From an uncultured Tolumonas sp. (GTDB lineage: Bacteria > Pseudomonadota > Gammaproteobacteria > Enterobacterales > Aeromonadaceae): 64,000 nt of DNA. Position numbers and translations under genes: made by a program. This document shows, piece by piece, positions 48,888-58,019 of the stretch; within the stretch, counting starts at the first letter, position 1; every line of letters starts with the position of its first letter. The notes beneath the pieces were generated by a model. It searched no databases, was not told where the DNA came from, and saw nothing but the letters and a program-made list of their open reading frames with translations. The stretch covers positions 248,001 through 312,000 of the forward strand of contig NZ_OY781371.1 of NCBI RefSeq assembly GCF_963676665.1, written 5' to 3'.

Positions 48888-50387
48888 ATGAATCAGTCAG
48901 TCCCTTATCTGGAATTTTGTGGCATCAGCAAAGAATTCCCCGGCGTGAAAGCATTGCAGAATGTCTCCTTCTCCTGCCGCGAAGGAACCGTGCATGCACT
49001 GATGGGTGAAAACGGTGCCGGTAAATCTACGTTGCTGAAAATTCTCAGTGGTTTTCAGGCACCGACAAATGGTGTTATCAAATTAGGTGGCACAGAAACC
49101 ACGTTCCAAAACACCGTGGACGCACTGGAAAGTGGTATTGCCATCATTTATCAAGAACTGCACTTGGTGCCGGAAATGACCATTGCAGAGAACATTTATC
49201 TGGGTCAGCTGCCGACTAAGCATGGTTTCATTGATAAAGAAAAACTTTATCAGGATGCAGCGCGCCAGCTCGCTCGTTTGGGTATGGATGTTTCACCCGA
49301 AACACCGCTGAAATATCTCTCTCTCGGACAATGGCAAATGGTTGAAATCGCCAAAGCGCTGACACGCGACGCGCGGGTGATTGCCTTCGATGAACCGACC
49401 AGTAGCCTTTCGTCCCGTGAAATTGAACAGTTATTCCGTGTCATCCGTCAACTGCGGGATGAAGGGAAAGTCATTCTGTACGTCTCGCATCGTATGGATG
49501 AAATCTTCGAGCTTTGCGATGCCATCACCGTCTTCAAAGATGGACAATTCGTCCGCACGTTCGAGTCAATGCAAGAAGTCGATCGTGACCTGTTGGTAAA
49601 AACCATGGTGGGCCGTGACCTGACCGATATCTACGGCTATGAGCCTCGTCCGCATGGCGAAATGGGTCTGCAGGTCAGCAATCTGATGGGGCCAGGCCTA
49701 AAAGCACCGGTCTCTTTCCATGTGAAACGGGGTGAGATACTCGGGATCTTCGGCTTGGTCGGTGCAGGACGCAGCGAAATGCTGAAACTGATCTTCGGCG
49801 CGGAAAAAATGGCATCCGGTGACATTTGTGTATTTGGCAAACCAGTACCGATCCGTAACCCAATTGATGCAATTCATAGCGGCATCATGCTTTGCACTGA
49901 AGACCGTAAAGCACTGGGCATCATCCCGATCCACTCGGTGCAGGAAAACATCAACATCAGTGCCCGTCGGCATAAAGCGCGTGGTGGCTTCCTCATCAAT
50001 CAGCAATGGGAAGATGAAAACGCCAAATTGCGTATCCGCGACATGCGGGTGAAAACGCCGTCGCCGCATCAGGCCATCATGCATCTGTCGGGTGGGAATC
50101 AGCAAAAAGCAATTTTGGGCCGTTGGTTGTCAGAAGACATGAAAGTCATTCTGCTCGACGAACCGACCCGAGGTATCGACGTCGGTGCCAAAAATGAAAT
50201 CTATAACGTGATCTACGATCTGGCTAAATCGGGTATCGCCGTGGTGGTGGTGTCCAGTGAGTTGCCAGAGGTGCTTGGCGTTTCCGACCGCATCATGGTG
50301 ATGCGTGAAGGACGGGTATCCGGCGAGTTGCTGCATACCGAAGCCAATGAAATTAAAGCCCTGCATCTGGCGATGCCAGCTCGTTAA
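48888..50387 (+). CDS. araG: L-arabinose ABC transporter, ATP-binding protein
   Basis: AraG is a tandem ATPase of 499 aa (E. coli 504). The first cassette has Walker [10 protein letters not shown] near residue 40, signature [15 protein letters not shown] and Walker [16 protein letters not shown]. The second has a degenerate A loop [10 protein letters not shown] near 290, signature LSGGNQQKA and [16 protein letters not shown]. The ATG at 48888 with GCGGAGTG upstream is preferred over an in-frame ATG at 48852, which lies in the intergenic hairpin. araH follows after 38 nt. Confidence 0.96.
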   Translation: MNQSVPYLEFCGISKEFPGVKALQNVSFSCREGTVHALMGENGAGKSTLLKILSGFQAPTNGVIKLGGTETTFQNTVDALESGIAIIYQELHLVPEMTIAENIYLGQLPTKHGFIDKEKLYQDAARQLARLGMDVSPETPLKYLSLGQWQMVEIAKALTRDARVIAFDEPTSSLSSREIEQLFRVIRQLRDEGKVILYVSHRMDEIFELCDAITVFKDGQFVRTFESMQEVDRDLLVKTMVGRDLTDIYGYEPRPHGEMGLQVSNLMGPGLKAPVSFHVKRGEILGIFGLVGAGRSEMLKLIFGAEKMASGDICVFGKPVPIRNPIDAIHSGIMLCTEDRKALGIIPIHSVQENINISARRHKARGGFLINQQWEDENAKLRIRDMRVKTPSPHQAIMHLSGGNQQKAILGRWLSEDMKVILLDEPTRGIDVGAKNEIYNVIYDLAKSGIAVVVVSSELPEVLGVSDRIMVMREGRVSGELLHTEANEIKALHLAMPAR

Positions 50388-50425
50388 TAACCGGTTTCAG
50401 ATTTGAGATAATGAGGAGTTTTACC

Positions 50426-51424
50426 ATGGCAATAACCACTGCTGCACAAACAACAGCAAAAAAAGAGACAAGTCGCTCAGGGCTGCAAATCGCCCGCATC
50501 TGGGATCAATACGGCATGCTGGTGATTTTCGCCATCCTGTTCCTGTTGGCCAGTATGCTGATCCCAAATTTTGCCAGCATGATCAATATGAAAGGGTTGG
50601 GGCTGGCGGTGTCGATGTCCGGCATGGTCGCCTGTGGCATGCTGTTCTGTCTGGCGGCTGGCGAATTTGATATGTCGGTCGGCTCCATCGTCGCCTGTTC
50701 CGGCGTCACTTGTGCGGTCGCCATTAATGCGACTGAAAGCATCACCATGGGTGTGCTGGCAGGTTTAGGGGTCGGCGTGTTATTCGGTCTGGTCAACGGC
50801 ATCGTCGTCGCCAAATTCAAAATCAACGCCCTGATCACCACACTGGCGACCATGCAGATGGCGCGTGGTATGGGTTACATCATCTCTGATGGTAAAGCCG
50901 TGGGTATCGTCGAAGAGCAGTTCTTTGATATCGGCAACTCGGCCATGTTCGGTATTCCAACCCCAGTTTGGATCACCGCGGTTTGTTTTGTTCTGTTCGG
51001 TTTACTGCTGAATAAAACCACCTTTGGTCGTAACACCCTGTCGATGGGGGGTAATGAAGAAGCCTCGCGTCTGGCGGGTGTGAATGTAGTGCGCACTAAA
51101 ATCATCATCTTCACCATGACGGGTTTCATCTCGGCTCTGGCTGGCATCATTCTGGCGTCTCGTATGACCTCTGGTCAGCCAATGACTTCCATCGGTTTCG
51201 AGCTGATTGTTATCTCCTCCTGCGTATTGGGCGGGGTTTCCATGAAAGGTGGTATTGGCAAGATCTCTTATGTCATTGCCGGTGTGCTGATCTTAGGTTT
51301 GATGGAAAACGCCATGAACCTGCTGAATATCTCTCCGTTCGCACAATATGTGGTTCGTGGCCTGATCCTGCTGGCAGCCGTATTGTTCGACCGTTACAAA
51401 CAAGTTCGCAAAGCAAAAGTCTAG
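50426..51424 (+). CDS. araH: L-arabinose ABC transporter, permease
   Basis: AraH is the membrane channel of the arabinose importer. The 332-aa protein has eight to ten hydrophobic segments, a basic cytoplasmic N-terminus, [18 protein letters not shown] near residue 78 and [18 protein letters not shown] near 210, which is the coupling segment contacting AraG. ATG at 50426 is preceded by GAGGAG; an in-frame ATG at 50411 is less likely. A terminator follows. Confidence 0.95.
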   Translation: MAITTAAQTTAKKETSRSGLQIARIWDQYGMLVIFAILFLLASMLIPNFASMINMKGLGLAVSMSGMVACGMLFCLAAGEFDMSVGSIVACSGVTCAVAINATESITMGVLAGLGVGVLFGLVNGIVVAKFKINALITTLATMQMARGMGYIISDGKAVGIVEEQFFDIGNSAMFGIPTPVWITAVCFVLFGLLLNKTTFGRNTLSMGGNEEASRLAGVNVVRTKIIIFTMTGFISALAGIILASRMTSGQPMTSIGFELIVISSCVLGGVSMKGGIGKISYVIAGVLILGLMENAMNLLNISPFAQYVVRGLILLAAVLFDRYKQVRKAKV

Positions 51425-51448
51425 TGTTCACCCCAGAACACAGTTTTC

Positions 51449-51477
51449 CAGCCAGCGGCAACGCTGGCTTTTTTTCC
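51449..51477 (+). terminator. Rho-independent terminator after araH
   Basis: AGCCAGCG (51450-51457) pairs with CGCTGGCT (51462-51469) around GCAA, followed by seven Ts. It separates araFGH from the chemoreceptor gene, which begins 45 bp later. Confidence 0.9.
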
Positions 51478-51521
51478 AACCAGCGATTGGTGTTTATAAA
51501 GATAAGAAACGAGGTTCTTGT

Positions 51522-53135
51522 ATGAAAATATCAGCCAAATTGATCCTGCTTATCAGCCTTGCATTCTTGGGTTGTTTGGCTGTCGGTGGTGTTGCGCTAG
51601 GGCGCTTGTCGGTGCTGAATACAGAAATTCGTTCACTGAGCGACAAAACCATTCCCGGTATTGAGCAACTGAAAAACATCAACACTGCATTTTTAGATCT
51701 ACGTCTGCTGGTTAACCGACATGCACTGTCATTCGATGGTGATGAGAAAAAAGCGCTGGATGAACGCATTCAAGCTAAACAACAGCAGCTCAAACAGAGT
51801 TTACAAAGCTACAAAGCTTTACTGACATCGGAAGAAAACAAGGCATATGCGCAGACGGAAAAATTATTACTCAGTTATCTGACGGCTGCCGATGAAGTGT
51901 TAACACTGTCGCGTAAATATCAAAATAGCAAAGCCCAGGAATTGATGGTCGCCCTGACCGAACAGGGCGATAAGATCACTACCTTGTTGGATCAAGCCAC
52001 CGCACAAAATCATCAGCAAGTGCAAACCAGCAGCCAGCGGGCGGGGGCGGCGTATGACAATGCATTAAGTCAGCTGATCCTGAGCGTTGTAGTAGTACTG
52101 GTCGGTTTAATGCTGGTGGGCGGCTGGTTGTTCTGGCAGATCCGGCATGGCATCCGCAGTGCGGTTTCTACCATCAGCCGCATTGAACAAAGCCGCGATT
52201 TTACCTTACGCGCCGAAATCAAAAGTAACGATGAAATCTCCCATCTGTTGATGGCCTTTAACGCCTTAATTGCCCGCTTGCAGGAAAACTTTGGTCAGTT
52301 TCAGCATGGTATTCAACAGGTCACCTCCATCTCAGATCGATTGTTAGATGCCGCCAGTGGCGTTTCCAATACGGCAGGTATACAGCAAACCTCTTCCAGC
52401 CAGATGGCCGCCGCCGTTGAACAGATGACGGTCAGCATTAATCACGTCGCCGATCAGGCGCAGGGCGCCAGCGATCGCTCGCATGAAGCCGGTGATCAAG
52501 CGACACAAGGGCTGGCGGTGATTGCCAATACCGTCGCCGATATTCATGCCATCTCTGCTGCGGTCAGCGAAGCGGCGAAAGAATTGCACAATCTGGAAAA
52601 CCAAAACCGAACCATAGCATCTGTCATTAACGTCATCAGCGATGTGGCGGCGCAGACCAACTTGTTAGCACTCAATGCGGCCATTGAAGCGGCGCGGGCT
52701 GGTGAAATGGGGCGTGGTTTTGCGGTAGTGGCAGATGAGGTGCGGAATCTGGCGGCACGCACGGCATCAGCCACGCAAGAGATCGGTAGCATCATTAATA
52801 ATGTGCAAAACCTGTCAGCCAGTGCGGTGCACCTGATGCAAGAAGCCGTTACCAAGGTGGAAGCGGGCGTTAGCAGTGCCGGTGAAGCGAGCCAGAAGAT
52901 GAATGATATCTGCAGTGTGGCGGGCGATAGCGAAGCATTAGTACAGGACATTTCTCATGCCATTCGTGAACAAGGGCAAGCTACGGACGTTATTGCGCAA
53001 CAGGTCGAAACAGTGGCGCAACAGGCGAATGAGAATAGCAGTTCGGCTGCATCCTGCCAGAAGTTGGCCAATGAACTGACCAGTATTGCACACAGCATGG
53101 ATGATGTTTTGCGGTCATATACCCTTAGTTCTTGA
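51522..53135 (+). CDS. Methyl-accepting chemotaxis protein in the arabinose cluster
   Basis: A 537-aa chemoreceptor. An N-terminal membrane segment (about 5-28) is followed by a four-helix-bundle periplasmic domain (30-185), a second membrane segment (about 188-210), a HAMP domain ([20 protein letters not shown]) and a cytoplasmic coiled coil. The conserved hairpin tip [20 protein letters not shown] begins near residue 374. It sits between araH and araC, so arabinose taxis, perhaps via AraF, is a fair guess. The C-terminus is odd: residues YTLSS and the stop codon are encoded by the ERIC repeat that begins at 53119. No CheR-docking pentapeptide is present. Confidence 0.92.
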   Translation: MKISAKLILLISLAFLGCLAVGGVALGRLSVLNTEIRSLSDKTIPGIEQLKNINTAFLDLRLLVNRHALSFDGDEKKALDERIQAKQQQLKQSLQSYKALLTSEENKAYAQTEKLLLSYLTAADEVLTLSRKYQNSKAQELMVALTEQGDKITTLLDQATAQNHQQVQTSSQRAGAAYDNALSQLILSVVVVLVGLMLVGGWLFWQIRHGIRSAVSTISRIEQSRDFTLRAEIKSNDEISHLLMAFNALIARLQENFGQFQHGIQQVTSISDRLLDAASGVSNTAGIQQTSSSQMAAAVEQMTVSINHVADQAQGASDRSHEAGDQATQGLAVIANTVADIHAISAAVSEAAKELHNLENQNRTIASVINVISDVAAQTNLLALNAAIEAARAGEMGRGFAVVADEVRNLAARTASATQEIGSIINNVQNLSASAVHLMQEAVTKVEAGVSSAGEASQKMNDICSVAGDSEALVQDISHAIREQGQATDVIAQQVETVAQQANENSSSAASCQKLANELTSIAHSMDDVLRSYTLSS

Positions 53136-53244
53136 CGTTGCAGTGTCGTTGACGGCGTTCACTCACCCCAATCACATAGCCTGTCTATGCTCATGGGGAT
53201 TCGCTCACTTGTCGCCTCGCTGCAACGCCAATTACTTTGGGTAT
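53119..53244 (+). repeat. ERIC-family repeat, copy 2
   Basis: 126 bp bounded by ATACCC and GGGTAT, in the same orientation as the other copies, with the core CACCCCAATCACATAG and CTCATGGGGATTC. It overlaps the last 17 bp of the chemoreceptor gene and provides its stop codon. Confidence 0.85.
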
Positions 53245-53375
53245 ATCACTGATGACATGGTCAGGCTGGCAAAATGATAACGTTTACACAGGTGTAATTG
53301 ATAAGTGTGATGGAACTCAATTACCTGATGGAATTATCCCCGATCTACACAGCAAATTAATGGTGGCTGAATACA

Positions 53376-54287
53376 ATGCATAAAGCTGATTTTTTTACCG
53401 AGAAGCTCTTCTCTGCGATGTCCACCATGCAAAAAGACAAACCTAAACAACTGAATCCGTTGCTGCCGGGTTATGCGTTTGACGTATTTCTGGTGTCGGG
53501 CATGACGCCAATTGAAAAAGGCAGCGTGCTCGATTTCATCATTGATCGTCCGAATGGCATGAAAGGTTACATCATGAACCTGACGGTCAAAGGGCGAGGT
53601 AAGATCTTTTCCGGTGAGCATGAATTTATCGTGGAACCGGGCGATCTGTTGTTGTTTCCACCGGAAGCGGTGCACTACTACGGTCGTGCTGATGACAGTA
53701 ATGAGTGGTATCACCGCTGGGTTTATTTCCGTCCACGCGCTTATTGGGCCGACTGGCTGCGTTGGCCACATGAGGTGGAACGTGTCGGGCACATCAAACT
53801 GGCCGATCAGCAATTAGCCAATGAGTTCGATAGCCTGTTTCTGAACATCGAAGAGACGCACAAAGAGATCCGCCCGATGTCGGAACAGTTGGCCATGAAC
53901 CTGTTGGAGCGGCTACTGATCCGTTGTTACGAAGTGTCGTCATTAGCCGATCATGCACCGATGGATCACCGCATTCTCGAAGCGTGCCAGATCTTAAGTG
54001 CCTCGCTTTCGGCGGAAGTATCGATAGAAGAATTAGCCGAGCAGGTGTTTTTATCGCCGTCACGATTAGCGCATCTGTTCCGCGAACAGGTAGGAGTCAG
54101 CATCGTCCGTTGGCGCGAAGATCAGCGGATCATCCGCGCCAAACTGCTGCTGCAAACCACGCCATTGCCGGTTGCTGTCATCGGTCAGCAAACCGGCTAT
54201 GACGATCAGCTCTACTTTTCCCGCGTCTTTAAAAAGCGCGTCGGGGTTAGCCCGAGTGAATATCGTAAGAGCAGCAGCCCGTTGTGA
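53376..54287 (+). CDS. araC: Arabinose operon regulator AraC
   Basis: A 303-aa AraC protein. The N-terminal cupin domain has [55 protein letters not shown] and [15 protein letters not shown], all close to E. coli AraC and including arabinose-pocket and arm residues. The C-terminal double helix-turn-helix (about 205-300) has [17 protein letters not shown] and [22 protein letters not shown]. The start is uncertain: ATG at 53376 adds 17 residues before the likely alternative [10 protein letters not shown] at 53427. Unlike in E. coli, it lies after araFGH and the chemoreceptor, not next to araB. A TGTGATGGAACTCAA CRP-like half-site is at about 53306. Confidence 0.93.
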   Translation: MHKADFFTEKLFSAMSTMQKDKPKQLNPLLPGYAFDVFLVSGMTPIEKGSVLDFIIDRPNGMKGYIMNLTVKGRGKIFSGEHEFIVEPGDLLLFPPEAVHYYGRADDSNEWYHRWVYFRPRAYWADWLRWPHEVERVGHIKLADQQLANEFDSLFLNIEETHKEIRPMSEQLAMNLLERLLIRCYEVSSLADHAPMDHRILEACQILSASLSAEVSIEELAEQVFLSPSRLAHLFREQVGVSIVRWREDQRIIRAKLLLQTTPLPVAVIGQQTGYDDQLYFSRVFKKRVGVSPSEYRKSSSPL

Positions 54288-54306
54288 GATCAGCCGTCAA
54301 TCGGTT

Positions 54307-54433
54307 GATACCCTTCGTACTTGAAATTGCAGCATCGTTGACGGTGTTCACTCACCCCAATCACATAGTCTATCTATGCTCATGGGGATTCGTTCACTTG
54401 TCGCCTTGCTGCAACTCCAATTCCTTTGGGTAT
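54307..54433 (+). repeat. ERIC-family repeat, copy 3
   Basis: 127 bp bounded by ATACCC and GGGTAT, the same orientation as the others, with the best-preserved core (CACCCCAATCACATAG, CTCATGGGGATTC) and ends (TTGAAATTGCAGC, GCTGCAACTCCAA). It lies 20 bp after araC and overlaps the 3' end of the acetyltransferase gene on the minus strand. Confidence 0.87.
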
Positions 54434-54936
54434 AGCGGGGTAGGCAGCAGTAGCTGGTAAAAGGCCAGATCCAGCCAGTCGCCAAACTTAAATCCGGCAT
54501 GCCGAATCGTGCCGGCATGCACAAAGCCCAGTTTCTCGTGCAACGCGATACTGCCTTGATTGCTGGCATCAATGCTGCCAATCAGCGTGTGATAGTTTTG
54601 CGCTTGTGCCAGTTCAATCAGATGTTGCATCAGTGTTTGCGCAATACCTTGTCCGCGAAAAGGGGCTGCCACATACACCGAATGTTCGAGTGTGTATTTG
54701 TTGGCCGGATAGGCGCGGAAGCTGCCGTAACTGGCAAAACCCATCAATTCACCGGATTCATTTTCGATCCCAATCACCGGATAGTGGCCGAGTTCCTTGT
54801 TTTTAAACCATGACACCATGTTGTCCATCGTGCGGGCCTGATAATCATACAGCGCGGTGGAATGCAAAATGGCATCGTTAAAGATGGCGAGGATAGCAGC
54901 CGCATGCCGCTCATAACTACATTGAATAATTTGCAT
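54394..54936 (-). CDS. GNAT acetyltransferase, phosphinothricin-type
   Basis: A 180-aa GNAT-family N-acetyltransferase similar to PAT/YncA proteins: AILAIFNDAILHSTALYDY near residue 14, a central acetyl-CoA loop PFRGQGIAQTLMQHLIE near 92, and ASNQGSIALHEKLGFVHAGTIRHAGFKFGDWLDL near 123-156. Substrate could be an amino acid such as methionine sulfoximine or an amine. The start at 54936 fits family N-termini; an upstream in-frame ATG at 54999 adds 21 residues. The last 12 residues (YPKELELQQGDK) and stop codon are encoded by ERIC copy 3, so the native C-terminus was probably replaced. Confidence 0.88.
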   Translation of the reverse strand: MQIIQCSYERHAAAILAIFNDAILHSTALYDYQARTMDNMVSWFKNKELGHYPVIGIENESGELMGFASYGSFRAYPANKYTLEHSVYVAAPFRGQGIAQTLMQHLIELAQAQNYHTLIGSIDASNQGSIALHEKLGFVHAGTIRHAGFKFGDWLDLAFYQLLLPTPLYPKELELQQGDK

Positions 54937-55024
54937 GATGAAGTGGGTTATGCCAAGTGGGTTATGTCGAAGTTTAAGTCGATGATAGCATAAGTGCATT
55001 CTTGTTCAGGAAGCTGAAAGCGTA

Positions 55025-55723
55025 ATGTCTTATTCAAAATGGAATTTATTTCGGAAGGGCTGGGTTGATACCTTGCCGCTGGTGGTTGCCGCTGCCCCGT
55101 TTGGCGTGTTGTATGGCGCACTGGCCATTGATAATGGCTTGAGTCTGTGGTCTGTGCTGGGCATGTCGTTGCTGGTTTATGCCGGTGCTTCTCAATTTAT
55201 TGCGGTCACTTTGCTGGCTTCGGCAACCGCATTGCCGATCATCTGTCTGACAGTGTTTATCGTCAATCTGCGGCACATGTTATATGCCGCCACGTTAATG
55301 CCGCATGTGCGTGATATTTCGCTACCACGGCGAACACTGATGGCCTTCTGGTTAACCGATGAAACCTTTGCGGTAGTCAGTCAACGCTTACAAAGCGAAG
55401 TGCAGCGCGGCGAGCTGGTCTGGTATTACCTCGGTTCCGCTTTGTTTATGTATTCCAACTGGGCACTGTGTACGCTGGTCGGTGTGACGGTCGGTAAACA
55501 ACTGCCCAATATGACCTCATGGGGGCTGGACGTCGCCATGGTGGTGGCATTTATCAGCATCGTGGTGCCGGCGCTGAAGAAGTTTCCGCAATGGGCTTGT
55601 GCGGCTGTTGCCGTGGTATGCAGTATTTTAATGCGTGATTGGCCGAACCAAAGCGGATTGATGATTGCTTCTTTATTGGCGGTAGCTACAGGGATGGTAT
55701 TGGAAAAAGGAATGAAGAAATGA
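55025..55723 (+). CDS. azlC: AzlC-family branched-chain amino-acid exporter, large subunit
   Basis: A 232-aa inner-membrane protein with about six to seven helices and family motifs PLVVAAAPFGVLYGALA, YAGASQFIAVTLL and VNLRHMLYAATLMPH, FWLTDETFAV. AzlC pairs with a small subunit to export branched-chain or related amino acids (YgaZ with YgaH in E. coli exports valine). The stop overlaps the azlD start by ATGA. It is divergent from the acetyltransferase gene. Confidence 0.92.
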   Translation: MSYSKWNLFRKGWVDTLPLVVAAAPFGVLYGALAIDNGLSLWSVLGMSLLVYAGASQFIAVTLLASATALPIICLTVFIVNLRHMLYAATLMPHVRDISLPRRTLMAFWLTDETFAVVSQRLQSEVQRGELVWYYLGSALFMYSNWALCTLVGVTVGKQLPNMTSWGLDVAMVVAFISIVVPALKKFPQWACAAVAVVCSILMRDWPNQSGLMIASLLAVATGMVLEKGMKK

Positions 55724-56034
55724 ATCATTGGACACTGATCATGGGCATGATGTTAGTGACCTTTTTGCCGCGCTATTTACCCTTGTTATTAGCTGGAAAA
55801 ATGGTGTTTCCCGAGTGGCTGGAACGGGCGTTTAACTATGTGCCGATTGCGGTATTAAGTGCCATTATCGCGCAAACCACGCTGATCCATGACGGTGTGG
55901 TGCAGCTGAATGTGCAAAATCCGTATCTGATTGCCGCCTTGGTAGCTTTTGTCGTCGCACTAAAATGCCGTCAGCAGTTGATCGTGATCAGCTGTGGTTT
56001 ATTGGCGTTTGGTTTGATGCGCTGGTGGCTGTAA
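55720..56034 (+). CDS. azlD: AzlD-family small subunit of the exporter
   Basis: A 104-aa protein with about four helices and the AzlD pattern LPRYLPLLLAGKMVFPEWLERAFNYVPIAVLSAII. It forms the small subunit with AzlC. The ATG at 55720 shares ATGA with the azlC stop, which decides the start over an in-frame site at 55639 inside azlC. Confidence 0.92.
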   Translation: MNHWTLIMGMMLVTFLPRYLPLLLAGKMVFPEWLERAFNYVPIAVLSAIIAQTTLIHDGVVQLNVQNPYLIAALVAFVVALKCRQQLIVISCGLLAFGLMRWWL

Positions 56035-56186
56035 TTATCTTCTAGTGAAGGGACAGATATCGGATGCTGAATTTAAATACTGAAACAACGGAACTTGTTT
56101 TGATTGATCTGTAAAAGGGGATTTTGGAATTATCGCTGACACCACATTTAGACTCAGATCGCAAAATATAGATGATATCCCCCTAA

Positions 56187-56223
56187 AAGATGTTATACCA
56201 ATGACCGTTAGGTATAACATCTT
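56187..56223. repeat. Long perfect inverted repeat
   Basis: AAGATGTTATACC (56187-56199) pairs perfectly with GGTATAACATCTT (56211-56223) around an 11-nt loop, 150 bp after azlD and 100 bp before the next chemoreceptor gene. On the minus strand it would be followed by a short T-run. It may be an azlCD terminator, an operator or a remnant repeat; none of these is proven. Confidence 0.65.
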
Positions 56224-56322
56224 GCTGCTTCATGATCCTTTATCAATACGATAAATTCGGAATATGAAGATGTGATAAAAGTGAGTTGGTTTATTAGCGT
56301 TTGGAATTGATTGGATATTTCT

Positions 56323-57909
56323 ATGACATTAAAAAAACAGCTGATGATAATTGTGGCGATATCTATTATCGGTTATGCAATCATCGGGGCATATGGGCTT
56401 TATTCGATAAAAGATAATCTGATAGAAAGCCGTAAGCATGAAATTCATACAATTCTGAATTTTGCCAGAAACCAGAGCAATCTCTATATTCAACAAAGTA
56501 AAAATGGCCAGCTTTCACAAGCTGAAGCAGAAAAGAAGGTCGTTGAGTTACTCTCAGGAATGAGAGAAGGTGCTTCATATATTTGGTCAAATGATAATCA
56601 TGCGATTTCAAGAGTACATCCAAGAATTGAAAAGCTAGGAAAATTGCAGGATTCATATGCTGGGCAAATGCAGCAACTACAGGGAAAAGAATATGACTTT
56701 ACTGTAGAAGAAAACATGAAGCCAGGAGCTGACGTTAAAGTCTTAAAGGTGAACGGATTTACGAAATTACCGGATTGGAATTGGGTTGTCGGTTTTGGTG
56801 TGTATATGGATGATATTCAAGAGCAATATTATGCATATGCGAAGACATTCTTCTTCATCGCAACGCCGATTTTGTTGATGGTTGTCTTTATCTCTTTCTA
56901 TATTTCAAAAACCATTATCCGCAAATTAGGTGGCGAACCTGATTATGCAGTGTCTGTAACTAAAAAAATTGCAATGGGACAGCTGACCGAAAAATTAGAT
57001 AGTTATCTTTCTCAGCAAAGTTTGATTGGGTCGATGGCGTACATGCAAAAATCATTGGTGCAAACAATTACGACCATTAAACAAGGGTTACATACACTGG
57101 CTCGTTTAAGTGCTGCATTGCAAGATCAAATCACAGTCATTGATTCGGCATCGAAAGGTTCTTCAGAAGCATCAGTATCGACTGCTGCATCGATTCAGGA
57201 ACTGTCTGTTTGTATTAAAGAGATATCCTATAATACAGAATTAACAGAGCAAAACTCAGAACAGGCCATGAATTTATGTCTTGATGGCAATCATGTGGTC
57301 AAAAAAACGAATGATTCAATTATTGATATATCTACATTTATTCATAGATCGATCGAAGATTTTAAGAAATTAAAAGACAGATCGAATCAAATTGGCGGCA
57401 TTGTAAATGTCATTAAAGAAATTGCAGACCAAACCAACCTGCTGGCATTAAATGCCGCGATTGAGGCGGCAAGAGCGGGTGAACAAGGGCGTGGATTTGC
57501 GGTTGTTGCTGATGAGGTCAGAACACTCGCGTCAAGAACATCGCAAGCGACTTCTGAAATTAATGAGATGATTCAGATCCTTCAAAATGAAACCAATAAT
57601 GTGGCAAAAACGATTGGGGATATTGCACCGAAAGTTGAGGAAAGTCTTAAAAACACCCATCAAGTAACAACGATGTTTAATGATATTCAGGAAAGCTCGA
57701 ATAATACGCTGAATATGATTAAACAGGTGACACATGCAACATCAGAGCAGGATCTTGCTTCTCGTGATTTAGCAGAACACATTGAACGAATTTCTGCGAT
57801 GGTGAAAGAAACATCTGATTCAATCGGTGATTTTTGTAACACGATTAATAATCTGAATGATTTAGCGAAAGAGATTGAAAAATCAGTAAGCGTTTTTGAA
57901 TTAGAATAA
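56323..57909 (+). CDS. Methyl-accepting chemotaxis protein with single-Cache sensor
   Basis: A 528-aa chemoreceptor with a membrane segment at about 7-28, a periplasmic single Cache 2-type domain ([57 protein letters not shown] at about 85-165), a second membrane segment near 174-196, a HAMP-like linker and a signalling hairpin [20 protein letters not shown] near 366. Cache 2 domains of this type often bind small carboxylates. The ATG at 56323 is preferred over TTG at 56311. The gene is clearly more AT rich than its neighbours, which may point to recent transfer. No CheR pentapeptide. Confidence 0.92.
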   Translation: MTLKKQLMIIVAISIIGYAIIGAYGLYSIKDNLIESRKHEIHTILNFARNQSNLYIQQSKNGQLSQAEAEKKVVELLSGMREGASYIWSNDNHAISRVHPRIEKLGKLQDSYAGQMQQLQGKEYDFTVEENMKPGADVKVLKVNGFTKLPDWNWVVGFGVYMDDIQEQYYAYAKTFFFIATPILLMVVFISFYISKTIIRKLGGEPDYAVSVTKKIAMGQLTEKLDSYLSQQSLIGSMAYMQKSLVQTITTIKQGLHTLARLSAALQDQITVIDSASKGSSEASVSTAASIQELSVCIKEISYNTELTEQNSEQAMNLCLDGNHVVKKTNDSIIDISTFIHRSIEDFKKLKDRSNQIGGIVNVIKEIADQTNLLALNAAIEAARAGEQGRGFAVVADEVRTLASRTSQATSEINEMIQILQNETNNVAKTIGDIAPKVEESLKNTHQVTTMFNDIQESSNNTLNMIKQVTHATSEQDLASRDLAEHIERISAMVKETSDSIGDFCNTINNLNDLAKEIEKSVSVFELE

Positions 57910-57975
57910 ATAACCCGCGTGGTTAATTTGGTAGTAGCGAATAAATAGTTATTGGTTAGAGGTAGACATGATATT

Positions 57976-58004
57976 AAAAAGGCGTCATTACGACGCCTTT
58001 TTAA
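57976..58004 (+). terminator. Bidirectional terminator between chemoreceptor and lysC
   Basis: AAAAAGGCGTC (57976-57986) pairs with GACGCCTTTTT (57992-58002) around ATTAC. A- and T-runs on both sides allow use by both convergent genes. Confidence 0.9.
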
Positions 58005-58019
58005 TTCAAGCCGGAAAAT

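Noticed and set aside
53300-53325. CRP site before araC
   Set aside because: TGTGA-N6-TCAAT keeps one good arm only; recorded as a weak possibility in the araC entry.
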